From CAZNSX01 sp964575845 (lineage in GTDB: Bacteria; UBA8248; CAZNSX01): a DNA stretch of 64,000 nt. The stretch lies in assembly GCA_964575845.1 (NCBI GenBank), contig CAZNSX010000003.1, positions 434,001 through 498,000 on the forward strand, written 5' to 3'. The position numbers were made by a program, and so were the translations under genes. The notes below the pieces were generated by a model. It was not told the DNA's origin. It saw nothing but the letters and a program-made list of their open reading frames with translations, and made no database searches. The stretch's first letter is position 1. Each line of letters starts with the position of its first letter. This document shows positions 17,364 to 24,918 of the stretch, piece after piece.

Positions 17364-17706
17364 CGGCGACTGGCGGAGCCATGTCACCGTCACTCTCTCT
17401 GGATTTGCGGGCCTAGACCGAAGAGGATGGGCCCTGCAGCCCTAGCTGTGCAATGAGGATTAGTGCCCTTTGCGGCCGGTCCTGGGGTGCTGGACTCAGT
17501 TACCTCCATGACGATAGGTGCGAATTGCCCTTTATCTGAGGTAGAGGGCTGGCGAGGTATGGCGTAGCCGCTTGAACTTGGGGGGCGGTAGTTTTCCCCG
17601 AGCGTCGACGGCAGGAAAGTGCATGCCAGAAAGCTAATCCACGGGTCCTTGTGTTGCGTCCATGCGGATTCAAGATTGCCCTCCTAAATAAAAGGAATTG
17701 CAGAAA
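17364..17706 (+). other. 343-base gap inside the catabolic operon
   Basis: I find no ORF with codon bias, no clear terminator and no IS sequence. It separates the TRAP genes from the DUF1185/amidohydrolase pair and might hold a second promoter, but no convincing -35/-10 pair stands out. Confidence 0.35.
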
Positions 17707-18279
17707 ATGGAAGTTAGAAGGATTTTAACATTCATCGAGGAGACGCGGAGCGAAGCCGGCCGCGTGGCAGAGCCACCCTTGCGCAAGGTCGCCGTCGTCG
17801 CGGTTATCAAGAACAAGTTCGCCCGGCAGTACAGTGAGGACTTGAGCGAACTCACTAAGGCAAGCGAAGGCCTTGGCCGGATGATTACCCGGCTGGCCGT
17901 AAAGGCCATGGAAGATCATCCGATAGAGAGTTACGGTAAGGCAGCCGTGGTCGGCACGGCGGGCGAACAGGAACACGGCGTGGCAATGCTGACCACCGTT
18001 TACGGAGACGTCATGCGTGAGGCTGTTGGCGGCGGCAAAGCCTGGATTTCTTCTATGACCAAGCGCGCTGGCCCAGGGGTGACGGTCGATATCCCGCTGG
18101 CTCATAAGGATGCATTGTTCGTCCGCTCACATTACGATGGCATGTTCGTGACGCTGCACGATGCGCCCCTGCCGGACGAAATCGCTGTGATCTGTTGCTT
18201 TGCTAACCGTGGCCGCCTCAATCACCGGGTGGGCGGCCTCCGCAAAGAAGATATCAAGGGAGAGGATGGCCTCCGCTGA
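17707..18279 (+). CDS. Amino acid synthesis family protein (DUF1185)
   Basis: A 190-residue protein that fits the DUF1185 family throughout: PPLRKVAVVAVIKNKFA near the start, GKAAVVGTAGEQEHGVAMLTT in the middle and VDIPLAHKDALFVRSHYDGM later. The biochemical role is not established. Members usually sit in catabolic operons with amidohydrolases and ABC or TRAP importers, as here. The ATG at 17707 follows AAAGGAA, and the TTG at 17698 lies in the ribosome site itself. It is spaced 38 bases from the amidohydrolase. Confidence 0.78.
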   Translation: MEVRRILTFIEETRSEAGRVAEPPLRKVAVVAVIKNKFARQYSEDLSELTKASEGLGRMITRLAVKAMEDHPIESYGKAAVVGTAGEQEHGVAMLTTVYGDVMREAVGGGKAWISSMTKRAGPGVTVDIPLAHKDALFVRSHYDGMFVTLHDAPLPDEIAVICCFANRGRLNHRVGGLRKEDIKGEDGLR

Positions 18280-18317
18280 GCAGCTGCCCTGCATCCTTGG
18301 CGGAAGGGGTACCGGAC

Positions 18318-19514
18318 ATGAAAATTGCGCTTGTCAACATCGGCACCCTCGTTAGCGGCGATTTGCGGTCTCCATTCATTGAAGGCGACAGTTTGCTGAT
18401 GGACGACGGGGTTATTAAAGCGGTTGGCTCCGTCAGGTCTGAGGACATTGCGGCGGCGGACCTTGTGGCCGATGTGGGCGGAATGGCGGTCATTCCTGGC
18501 CTTATCGACTCGCACGTCCATGTCACCTTCGGCGACTACACACCGCGCCAGAAAACCGTCGGTTATCTGGAGAGTTACGTGCATGGCGGGATTACGACCG
18601 TGATCTCCGCGGGTGAGGTTCACGTGCCGGGACGGCCGAAAGATCGGCCCGGCATAAAGGCGCTGGCGCTGGCCGCGCAACGCTGCTTCCAGACCTATCG
18701 TCCGGGCGGAATGAGGGTTTACGCCGGGTCCGTGATCGTGGAACCCGGCCTGACAGAGCAAGACTTTGCCGAGTTGGCGCAAGAAGGGGTGTGGCTGGCC
18801 AAGGTCGGGTTCGGCGCCTTCAAGAAGCCAGCCGACGCAACAGATTCAGTCCGCGCTGCTCAGAAACACGGCTTCAAGGTCATGTGCCACACCGGCGGCG
18901 CATCCATCCCTGGGTCGTTGCCGGTTACCGCCGATGACCTGCTGACCATGAAGCCCGACGTAGCAGGCCACGTAAATGGAGGCCCGGTGGCCATGCCGGA
19001 TCGCGACCTCGTGCGCGTCGTCGAGGAAAGCGACATCGCGCTGCAGATCGCGCAAGCCGGTAATATCCGAACCGCAATGAAGACAGTGGAACTGGCCGAA
19101 AATTACGACCATTTCGAGCGTGTACTGATCGCCAGCGATACACCGACCGGCACGGGAATGATGCCACTTGGCGTGATCAAGTCGCTGGCGGAGATGACGG
19201 CGCTTTGCGGCATGAGGCCGGAACGGATTATCGCAGCCGCGACCGGAAACGTCGCCAGGGTCTACGGGCTCCATTCCGGCTTCCTGGCACCCGGCAAAGC
19301 GGCCGACCTGACAGTGATAGATGCGCCACTCGGCGCCAGCAAACCGAGTGCGCTTGAGAGCTTACGCAACGGCGATATACCGGCGGTCGCAGCGGTTTTC
19401 TCCGCTGGTGTGCCCCGGTTAATCGGCATGAGCCGTAATACGCCGCCGCCGACAAGGGCAATCCGAGTCACGCAGAATAAATGCGTCGCGAGCTTTACTG
19501 AGGCAGGGCACTAA
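18318..19514 (+). CDS. Enamidase-like amidohydrolase
   Basis: A 398-residue metal-dependent amidohydrolase. The N-terminal beta-sandwich leads to the metal motif IDSHVHVTFGD, further His residues in VMCHTGG and VAGHVNGG, and the late acidic motif IASDTPTGTGMMP. It ends with the composite-domain segment GFLAPGKAADLTVID. The overall pattern, including GHVNGGP and SDTPTGTG, resembles enamidase of nicotinate fermentation, which opens 6-oxo-tetrahydronicotinate. The substrate here may be another cyclic enamide or lactam. GGCGGAAGGGG precedes the ATG. It is the last gene of the operon. Confidence 0.78.
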   Translation: MKIALVNIGTLVSGDLRSPFIEGDSLLMDDGVIKAVGSVRSEDIAAADLVADVGGMAVIPGLIDSHVHVTFGDYTPRQKTVGYLESYVHGGITTVISAGEVHVPGRPKDRPGIKALALAAQRCFQTYRPGGMRVYAGSVIVEPGLTEQDFAELAQEGVWLAKVGFGAFKKPADATDSVRAAQKHGFKVMCHTGGASIPGSLPVTADDLLTMKPDVAGHVNGGPVAMPDRDLVRVVEESDIALQIAQAGNIRTAMKTVELAENYDHFERVLIASDTPTGTGMMPLGVIKSLAEMTALCGMRPERIIAAATGNVARVYGLHSGFLAPGKAADLTVIDAPLGASKPSALESLRNGDIPAVAAVFSAGVPRLIGMSRNTPPPTRAIRVTQNKCVASFTEAGH

Positions 19515-20011
19515 TACTGCGGTCAGGCGCGGCTCCGGCCCTTTTCATCTCGGGGCTCTCTAGTTTCACGCCGCGCGGGGGCTCCCGTAGAGGGGCATAG
19601 GGGTGTTCTCCGCATCAGCGGCGGGTGCATCCGCCCCCTCGCTAGTTTGCAGGTGAGGGCAAGTGTTAGGCCTCCTGCTCATGTTCAATCCCCCTTTTAT
19701 CCTAGCTCCTGGCCGAAAATTCTAACATTCGGTGTGGACCAATTTAAGGGTGGAAGACCCGACAGTTGGCGAGGAAGACTGCGATGAGTTCAACCTTTCC
19801 CAACTATTTGGAAGGGGGTTCGAGAAGCTATATTCGAATCCGGCTAAACTTGAGCTGAAGAATCGGCACGGTGGACCGAATGCAATTCAGACCCTTGAGT
19901 ACACAGGTAGAACGACTATAAAAGGGCAGCTATCCCCTCCCAACAAGAAACAAGGGCTCAGACCCTGCTCTGGGCATGAGCCCCTGTTCCTCGCTGGAAA
20001 GCTACTCCTTC
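19515..20011. other. Gene-free stretch with IS remnant and inverted repeat
   Basis: It contains the IS3-like end at 19675-19752 and a GGGCTCA/TGAGCCC inverted repeat at about 19954-19983, beyond the end of the binding-protein gene. The 108-codon open frame at 19732-20055 has no ribosome site, overlaps the IS end and looks non-coding. Confidence 0.4.
19675..19752 (-). repeat. IS3-like terminal segment, second copy
   Basis: This segment aligns with 11569-11650: both share the order CTCAT..CAATCCCCCTTT, CTGGCCGAAA and GTGTGGACC/TGTGGACC. On the minus strand it also leads into an ATG that encodes MSRR. It is a decayed IS3-family end with the first codons of OrfA. Confidence 0.6.
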
Positions 20012-21283
20012 TTATTGCCAACCAGGGAACGGGTAAATCAACTCTCCTGATTTAAATTCCTCCGGATAAATCACCACCTGTTTGCCGGGCGTGCTGAATT
20101 CACTCAGGTCGCCGCTCTTGACATTCTGAATCTGGACCATGAGCGTTCTCGGATACGCCCACTCGCCGTTGGGGGCAAACTTCACCTTGCCCACGACGGT
20201 CTCAAACTCGTGGGTCCCGATATACTCCCCGACGGTCGCCTGGTCCAGGCTCTTTGTCGCCTCGATGGCCTGCCCCAGGATTTGGACATACGCATAGGCC
20301 CACGGGGGCAGGTAATATCCCAGGGGATCCACACCCTCTTTTGCGGCCCTGGCCTGATACTTCCTCAAGAACTCATCTATCCCCGGGAACTTCAAGGTGG
20401 GCTCGGGCGCCCAGAACCAGTAATTTAAAATCCCATTCAGAGTTGGACCAAGATTCTGTTGAATAGTAGTAAACTGCAACCCAACCATTGCTCCCCCGAA
20501 GAGTTTCGGTTTCAGCCCCACCTCCTTTGCCGCCCTGATCATGCCCACAGAGTCGGGGGGATAGGATCCCACAAAGACGATATCCGGATTCAGCGCCTTG
20601 ATCTTCCTGGCAACCGGGGTGAGATCTACCGTACCGGGGGGATATCTATCATCGTAGATCACCTTGAAACCATACTTCGCGGCGGCTTCTCTAGCCCCTT
20701 CGAGGGCCCTTACACCAAACTCATGGTCTACACCCACCAATGCCACCGTCTGAGGCTTTGGCTTCTGTTGGCTCGCCACGGTGAAGAAACCCCCAAACTG
20801 GTCAAGCATAGCCCTCGGTCCTGCTGGCATGATCTGGAAGTAATATTTGTAGTTGTACGGCGCATTCATCGCGTTGCCAAATAGGCTCATGAAAACCAGC
20901 TTATGCTCTATAACGGTGGGCATCGCGGGCGCGATCAGCAACGAGCCATATGAGGAGACGACAAAATCGACTTTGTCCAACGAGATTAGTTTCAGATAGA
21001 TCGCAGGGATATCGGACGCCTTAGTGTGGTCATCATAATAAACCAGCTCTACCGGCCTGCCCAGCAGCCCCCCCTTCGCATTGACGTCTTCAGCCCAGAT
21101 TTTGATGGCTAGCAACGCGGGCTTTCCACCCCCTGCTAGACCGCCTGTCAGGGGCATGCTAAACCCTATCTTTATGGGCTTTGCTTGCGCCAGTAGGGAT
21201 GGAACCTGAAGACCAGCAAGAATCAAACTGGCCATAAGCAAGAAGGGTAAAAACAGTCCATACAACCGCAATTTTCTTTTCAT
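20012..21283 (-). CDS. ABC transporter substrate-binding protein, branched-chain amino acid (LivK) type
   Basis: A 423-residue type I periplasmic receptor. The signal peptide (residues 1-34) ends near PSLLAQA. The mature protein begins PIKIGFSMPLTGGLAGGGKPA, then has GRPVELVYYDDHTKASD, the usual Peripla_BP_6 pattern. The ligand may be an amino acid, amide or aromatic acid. The ATG at 21283 follows GAGGGAGAGG, and an upstream in-frame start at 21313 is less likely. No Liv permease or ATPase is nearby, so it is an orphan receptor. Its message appears to carry a structured leader with a terminator. Confidence 0.88.
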   Translation of the reverse strand: MKRKLRLYGLFLPFLLMASLILAGLQVPSLLAQAKPIKIGFSMPLTGGLAGGGKPALLAIKIWAEDVNAKGGLLGRPVELVYYDDHTKASDIPAIYLKLISLDKVDFVVSSYGSLLIAPAMPTVIEHKLVFMSLFGNAMNAPYNYKYYFQIMPAGPRAMLDQFGGFFTVASQQKPKPQTVALVGVDHEFGVRALEGAREAAAKYGFKVIYDDRYPPGTVDLTPVARKIKALNPDIVFVGSYPPDSVGMIRAAKEVGLKPKLFGGAMVGLQFTTIQQNLGPTLNGILNYWFWAPEPTLKFPGIDEFLRKYQARAAKEGVDPLGYYLPPWAYAYVQILGQAIEATKSLDQATVGEYIGTHEFETVVGKVKFAPNGEWAYPRTLMVQIQNVKSGDLSEFSTPGKQVVIYPEEFKSGELIYPFPGWQ

Positions 21284-21344
21284 TTCCTCTCCCTCCCATA
21301 CGTACGGATCCAACCCTCAGCCTGAGCCCCTTCTGTGGACATCC

Positions 21345-21375
21345 AAAAACACAAAAAGCGTCCCGTTAGGGACGC
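21345..21375 (-). terminator. Intrinsic terminator in the leader of the LivK-type gene
   Basis: On the minus strand GCGTCCC, TAAC, GGGACGC form a perfect 7-bp stem directly followed by TTTTTGTGTTTTT. It lies 62 bases upstream of the binding-protein start, between that gene and its candidate promoter, so it may work as an attenuator. Confidence 0.75.
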
Positions 21376-21398
21376 CAGTCGCAGCCTCACACTCTCCC

Positions 21399-21480
21399 GC
21401 CTCCACAGACCCGCACCCTTAAACCGGATAGGGACGAGCCCCCGAAGTGAGAATTTCCAATTTCAAGCCTTGATGGAGGC
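21399..21480 (-). ncRNA. Candidate structured leader (riboswitch-like)
   Basis: On the minus strand GCCTCCA (21480-21474) and TGGAGGC (21405-21399) form a perfect 7-bp closing stem around a 68-base interior. The interior can fold CCCT...AGGG and GAAATT/AAATTC hairpins. It is preceded by a good promoter and followed by an intrinsic terminator, the layout of a transcriptional riboswitch. I cannot match it to a known class. Confidence 0.45.
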
Positions 21481-21508
21481 ATAGTCAGCCCCCTAGCCAT
21501 TTTTACTA

Positions 21509-21537
21509 TATTTAATCCTTTTCACCGCGGAAGTCAA
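21509..21537 (-). promoter_or_regulatory. Candidate sigma70 promoter of the LivK-type gene
   Basis: The minus strand has TTGACT, a 17-base spacer and TAAATA. The start point would be near 21502, giving a leader of about 218 bases that contains the closed stem and terminator. Confidence 0.55.
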
Positions 21538-22046
21538 CAGCCTTTCGAATCCCCATAAACCGACGCCCGGCGTGCATCCACTGCGCCCTAATACCCGAGC
21601 CCACTTTTCAGCGCCCCGAAGGCTTCTGGTGGACGCGGAAGATGCCATTATCTTGGCCGTGCAGCCTAGGGCCTTTGAGAAGGTGGCCAAAAGGGCTGGA
21701 GCCAGGAAAAGGAAAAGGGTTGATGAGGGAGAGCGTCAGAGACTGGCTGAGATGAGCAAAAATACAGCCCATTTGCTCCTGTAAATGCTGTCTCACGCTT
21801 CTAGAATTGAAGAATGCCTAATGGTGAATCCTTCGGGGTAGCAAGAAGGAGCCTCATTATGTGGCCTTTAACGATGCGCTGATGGTCTGGGCCTGCGGGG
21901 GACCGCATCTGGGGGCCAGGGCACTGGGGCAAGCCCCCTGGGGGCATCGAGTTAGGATTCCTTAACCCCAGGAACCTTGAGAAACAAAAGGGGCTTTTCG
22001 GTGCGCATGCTCTATCCTTCAGCCAGGGCCAACATAAAAATAATCC
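21538..22046. other. Intergenic between divergent leaders
   Basis: A 70-codon frame at 21572-21784 (basic C-terminus) lacks a ribosome site and family resemblance. The stretch around 21890-21990 has G/C-rich inverted segments such as GGGGCAAGCCCC. Nothing else is recognised. Confidence 0.3.
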
Positions 22047-22075
22047 TTGACAAGAAGAGAGTGAAGAGTTAAATT
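22047..22075 (+). promoter_or_regulatory. Candidate sigma70 promoter of the cold-shock gene
   Basis: TTGACA, a 17-base spacer and TAAATT. Transcription would start near 22082, about 157 bases before the GTG start codon. Confidence 0.6.
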
Positions 22076-22113
22076 ATTAGTTGCTTTCGTGATTGGCTTG
22101 TTGTGGAAAGTGA

Positions 22114-22153
22114 AACCGCAAGGGCCCAGAATGAAGCCCGTGCGGTTTTTTTA
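22114..22153 (+). terminator. Leader terminator/attenuator upstream of the cold-shock gene
   Basis: AACCGCAAGGGC (22114-22125) pairs with GCCCGTGCGGTT (22136-22147) with one mismatch and is followed by a run of seven T. It stands between the promoter and the coding region, so it either ends a short leader RNA or acts as an attenuator. Confidence 0.7.
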
Positions 22154-22164
22154 TTATGGTGTCA

Positions 22165-22206
22165 GGTCCCGTTGGGACGGGACCTCGCCCCTGGGGACTC
22201 CCCAGG
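22165..22206 (+). promoter_or_regulatory. Two tandem leader hairpins before the cold-shock gene
   Basis: GGTCCCG/CGGGACC (22165-22184) and CCTGGGG/CCCCAGG (22190-22206) are perfect 7-bp stems with short loops. They leave the Shine-Dalgarno AGGAGGG free. Long folded leaders are typical of cold-shock genes. Confidence 0.5.
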
Positions 22207-22238
22207 GATCCTGAAGAGAAAGGAGGGAAAAAAAGAAC

Positions 22239-22442
22239 GTGCGACACACTGGCAAAGTGAAGTGGTTCAATGACGCCAAGGGGTATGGATTCATCGAGCG
22301 ACCGGACGGTCCCGATGTTTTTGTGCACTATTCGGCGCTCCAGGGCGACGGATTCAAGAGCCTGACTGACGGGCAGTCGGTTGAGTTCGATGTCATGGAA
22401 GGACAGAAGGGCGAGCAGGCGGCCAACGTAGTCAGACTGTAG
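22239..22442 (+). CDS. Cold-shock protein (CspA family)
   Basis: A 67-residue OB-fold protein. RNP1 is KGYGFIE (near residues 14-20) and RNP2 is VFVHYSAL (residues 27-34), the two nucleic-acid-binding motifs of the family. The length is normal for CspA/CspE. These proteins are RNA chaperones, and some act as transcription antiterminators. The start codon is GTG, behind AAAGGAGGG. It is a single gene with its own promoter, a folded leader containing an intrinsic terminator, and a terminator after the stop. Confidence 0.95.
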   Translation: MRHTGKVKWFNDAKGYGFIERPDGPDVFVHYSALQGDGFKSLTDGQSVEFDVMEGQKGEQAANVVRL

Positions 22443-22468
22443 TTAGCCGAATCCAGCTCTAGGCAGAA

Positions 22469-22504
22469 AGGGCCTCGATGTCTTCGGGGCCCTTCGCTTT
22501 TTCC
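22469..22504 (+). terminator. Intrinsic terminator after the cold-shock gene
   Basis: AGGGCCTCGA pairs with TCGGGGCCCT (one G-T wobble), loop TGTCT, followed closely by CGCTTTTTCCC. Confidence 0.75.
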
Positions 22505-22555
22505 CTCGGCCCGCCTAATGGGGGTATCGATCACCACCACTGGGGGTTTCAGCTA

Positions 22556-22753
22556 TTAGAATGCTTCCCTTTTGAATCGTTCCTCTAGCTCTTCGAGCCA
22601 GGATTCAACAAGGAAATCATCTTCACCCTCTGGTTTCTTGCCCGCCAAGGTGACTTCTATTAATTGCTCAAGGTCGGCATCCACAATAGCGCGTTCTAAG
22701 TCCCGCAGCACCTCAATAATGGTTCCGCCGAAATTTCCAAAACCAATCTTCAT
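22556..22753 (-). CDS. Small acidic hypothetical protein
   Basis: A protein of about 65 residues: MKIGFGNFGGTIIEVLRDLE, then an acidic helical stretch EGEDDFLVESWLEELEERF. No family is recognised. The ATG at 22753 follows TAAGGGA, and a GTG at 22765 is four codons earlier. It has a plausible codon pattern and lies opposite the cold-shock gene, ending about 50 bases beyond its terminator. It could be a small regulator or antitoxin-like protein, but nothing shows this. Confidence 0.4.
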   Translation of the reverse strand: MKIGFGNFGGTIIEVLRDLERAIVDADLEQLIEVTLAGKKPEGEDDFLVESWLEELEERFKREAF

Positions 22754-22860
22754 TCCCTTAGCCACTCTGCTTTATTCCAGCGGGGGAAGACCCCTCTCAC
22801 CGATGGAAGGGGTTTAGGTCCGGTGAGGAAGTTTCACCGCATTTTAAGTCCCTCCTGAGG

Positions 22861-22945
22861 TATTTCATCGACAGGAAGGTGCTTTGAGATGAGGGTTTTT
22901 TCCTTTTCGGTGAAACAACGGGAAATGCCCAGAGGAGCCTATTAT
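22861..22945 (-). repeat. Dispersed repeat, copy 1
   Basis: Read on the minus strand this stretch (AAAACCCTCATCTCAAAGCA core, then CTTCCTGTCGAT) matches 38992-39076 on the plus strand, with 2 differences in 34 bases of core and similarity extending through CATTTCCCGTT..TTTCACC. A weaker third copy lies at 32550-32587. Confidence 0.6.
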
Positions 22946-22973
22946 CCTCCGTCTCGTGGCCCGTCTTTTGGAG

Positions 22974-23101
22974 ACTCCCTCCGGGGAGTTACTTTACTTA
23001 CCGACCGGGCAACCGACGTTGCCGTGCCATTAAGGTACGGTAACGCATAGCGAGGCACCAGCGGGGTGGGCATTGAGGATATCCTTGATGCCCACTTTTT
23101 C
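22974..23101 (+). ncRNA. Candidate structured RNA ending in an intrinsic terminator
   Basis: Consecutive hairpins ACTCCC/GGGAGT, GGCAAC/GTTGCC (23008-23023, loop CGAC) and GTGCC/GGTAC lead to a terminator at 23066-23101 (GTGGGCAT...ATGCCCAC, then TTTTT). No gene on this strand upstream needs this terminator, because the cold-shock gene has its own. I see no clear promoter and cannot assign an RNA family. Confidence 0.4.
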
Positions 23102-23433
23102 TCTTCTCTCAGGCGCCGTTCACGACCTAGAATCGACGATAGGGCCTAACCCGTACCGATGCCCTCGCAAGGTCTCGAACTCCCGGATCGCCGCCTGAAA
23201 ACCAGCATGAATAGCTGGCCGATTCATAGGAAAATTAGGGGGTAAGTACCTTAGGTATCATTTTGGCAGGGAGCGATTCTGGGCTCTCTCTGAGCCGCTT
23301 ATAGCCACGTCAACTAGCTAAAAGACATTTCTTGGGAGTCACTAATCCCACCCTGTTGCACTGCTTCCCTCTAGCCGCCATCCGGTAGACCTGCACCCGG
23401 ACATGAGCGTTTACGCTGACACCGGGGCAGCCC
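23102..23433. other. Intergenic, nothing recognised
   Basis: About 330 bases between the terminator and the end of the UroD-like gene. There is no ORF with coding character, and only short imperfect inverted repeats. Confidence 0.35.
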
Positions 23434-24582
23434 TCAGACTACCACCCTTCCGTAGCGCCCGTATTCCAGCGCCTCCTCGAGCATGGCGCAGACGTTTTCC
23501 GTAGGCACCTCGGGCTGGATGTTGTGTACCGCAGCCAGCACATAGCCCCCACCCGGCGCCAGATCATCGATACGGCGCCTCACTTCGGCACGGACATCAT
23601 CGGGGCTTCCGAAGGGTAGTACCCGCTGGGTGTCGACGCCTCCCCAGAAGACGAGCCTGTCGCCGAACTCTTGCTTGAGGCGCGCCGTCTCCATATTCGC
23701 AGCGGATACCTGAACGGGATTCAGGATATCAACCCCGGCGTCGATGAAGTCCCCGATCAGCTCATAGACCGAGCCGCAAGTGTGGTAAAAGATCTTGGCG
23801 GGCGTGAGCTTCTTGATTTCCCTTATGCAGTAGGCAAAGCGCGGCTTTATCAATTCCCGGTACATGGCCGGTGACATGTAGGGGCCGAGCTGGGTACCCA
23901 TATCCTCTGTGACACCTACTATATCGACGAGGTCACCCACCTCCTTCACCCCTTTCAGGGCTATCTTGAGGTTGATCTCCACGACCCGGTCCATTATGGC
24001 CTCGACAAGCTCGCGGTTAACCACTAGGTCGGCATAGATATTGTCGAAGCCCCTGAGGAGGCTTGCGAGAAGGAAGAAAGTGAAATTTGGGGAAAAGATG
24101 ACAGCGAAGTCGGTCGTCTTGTAGAGGGTCTCCGCCTCTTCCCTGAGGCCGCGAAAGCGGCCGGGGTCCTCGGGGTCAGGCCAGGGGAAATCCTTCAGGG
24201 CTTCCACATCGTCACAATCCTTGAGAGGGGAGCCCACGAGGTCGTAATAGTAGGTTCCCGGAAGCCGCTGCCGCTCCACCCTCCACTCATCCCTATAGCC
24301 GTCGGGCTCAAGCATCTCATCCTTCCAACCATCCGGCGGCCGCAGGTAGACGGGCCGCACGTCGGTATCGAAGCGGCGATGGATGGCCTCATCAACGGCT
24401 ACAGCCTGAGTTATCTTGTTCACAATCCGGGTCTCTGCCTCAATGCCCAGATGCACCTTCAGTCGCTCGTAGGCCGGGGCCGTTATCGTTGTAGCCCAGC
24501 TAGCCCCGAAATCGAGAGGCACACGATCGGCCTCCTTGTGATTCAGGGCCGCGAGCACCCGCTCCCGATGGCTCATGCTCAT
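23434..24582 (-). CDS. Uroporphyrinogen decarboxylase-family protein (MtaA-like methyltransferase)
   Basis: A 382-residue TIM-barrel protein. It starts MSMSHRERVLAALNHKEADRVPLDFG, the standard opening of UroD-superfamily corrinoid methyltransferase homologues in anaerobes. It has HTCGSVYELIGDFIDAGVDILNP, where the HxC pair is a possible zinc/thiol site, then FWGGVDTQ and GGGYVLAAVHNIQPEVPTEN. True HemE residues are not evident, so a role in heme synthesis is unlikely. Methyl transfer to coenzyme or corrinoid protein is the better guess. The start behind GAGGGGG at 24582 is preferred to the frame's ATG at 24759. Confidence 0.75.
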   Translation of the reverse strand: MSMSHRERVLAALNHKEADRVPLDFGASWATTITAPAYERLKVHLGIEAETRIVNKITQAVAVDEAIHRRFDTDVRPVYLRPPDGWKDEMLEPDGYRDEWRVERQRLPGTYYYDLVGSPLKDCDDVEALKDFPWPDPEDPGRFRGLREEAETLYKTTDFAVIFSPNFTFFLLASLLRGFDNIYADLVVNRELVEAIMDRVVEINLKIALKGVKEVGDLVDIVGVTEDMGTQLGPYMSPAMYRELIKPRFAYCIREIKKLTPAKIFYHTCGSVYELIGDFIDAGVDILNPVQVSAANMETARLKQEFGDRLVFWGGVDTQRVLPFGSPDDVRAEVRRRIDDLAPGGGYVLAAVHNIQPEVPTENVCAMLEEALEYGRYGRVVV

Positions 24583-24918
24583 GGATTTTCCCCCTCTGAG
24601 ACAAGAATCCGGCTCCCGAACCCCCCTCAGTTCTGCCGTAACTTGCGAGATTTTACCACGACACAATCGATGAGGGAGAAAGAATCCCGCAAAGGAAGAA
24701 CTTTCCCGCAATAGAGGGTTCATGTCCCGCCATGAGAAATTCGAGCCCTTTGGGGGCAATTTTATTTGCGCAACGCTATCTTACGAGTGTTACCAGTTGT
24801 TGGTGAGCAGGGAGGCGATTGCGGGGCTGGGGTGCTCAGGGCATCGGGCCAGCCAGGTAACAGACCTCATGGCGGTCCATCCTCGGTCGAATCCTGGAAG
24901 AAGCAATTTGCCCAGCAG
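24583..24918. other. Intergenic between UroD-like gene and pyk
   Basis: 336 bases downstream of pyk on its strand. No terminator with a T-run and no ORF of coding character is visible. Confidence 0.35.

Noticed and set aside
19732..20055. 108-codon plus-strand frame after the enamidase-like gene
   Set aside because: It starts inside an IS3-like end, overlaps the receptor gene end, and has no ribosome site or recognisable domain.
21572..21784. 70-codon plus-strand frame with a basic C-terminus
   Set aside because: No ribosome site and no family; it lies in the divergent upstream region of the receptor gene.
23001..23060. Possible c-di-GMP (GEMM) riboswitch, because of GGGCAACC and AACGCATAGCGAGGC
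   Set aside because: The expected GCAAAGCC core and tetraloop/receptor pair are not present, and no downstream gene follows before the terminator.
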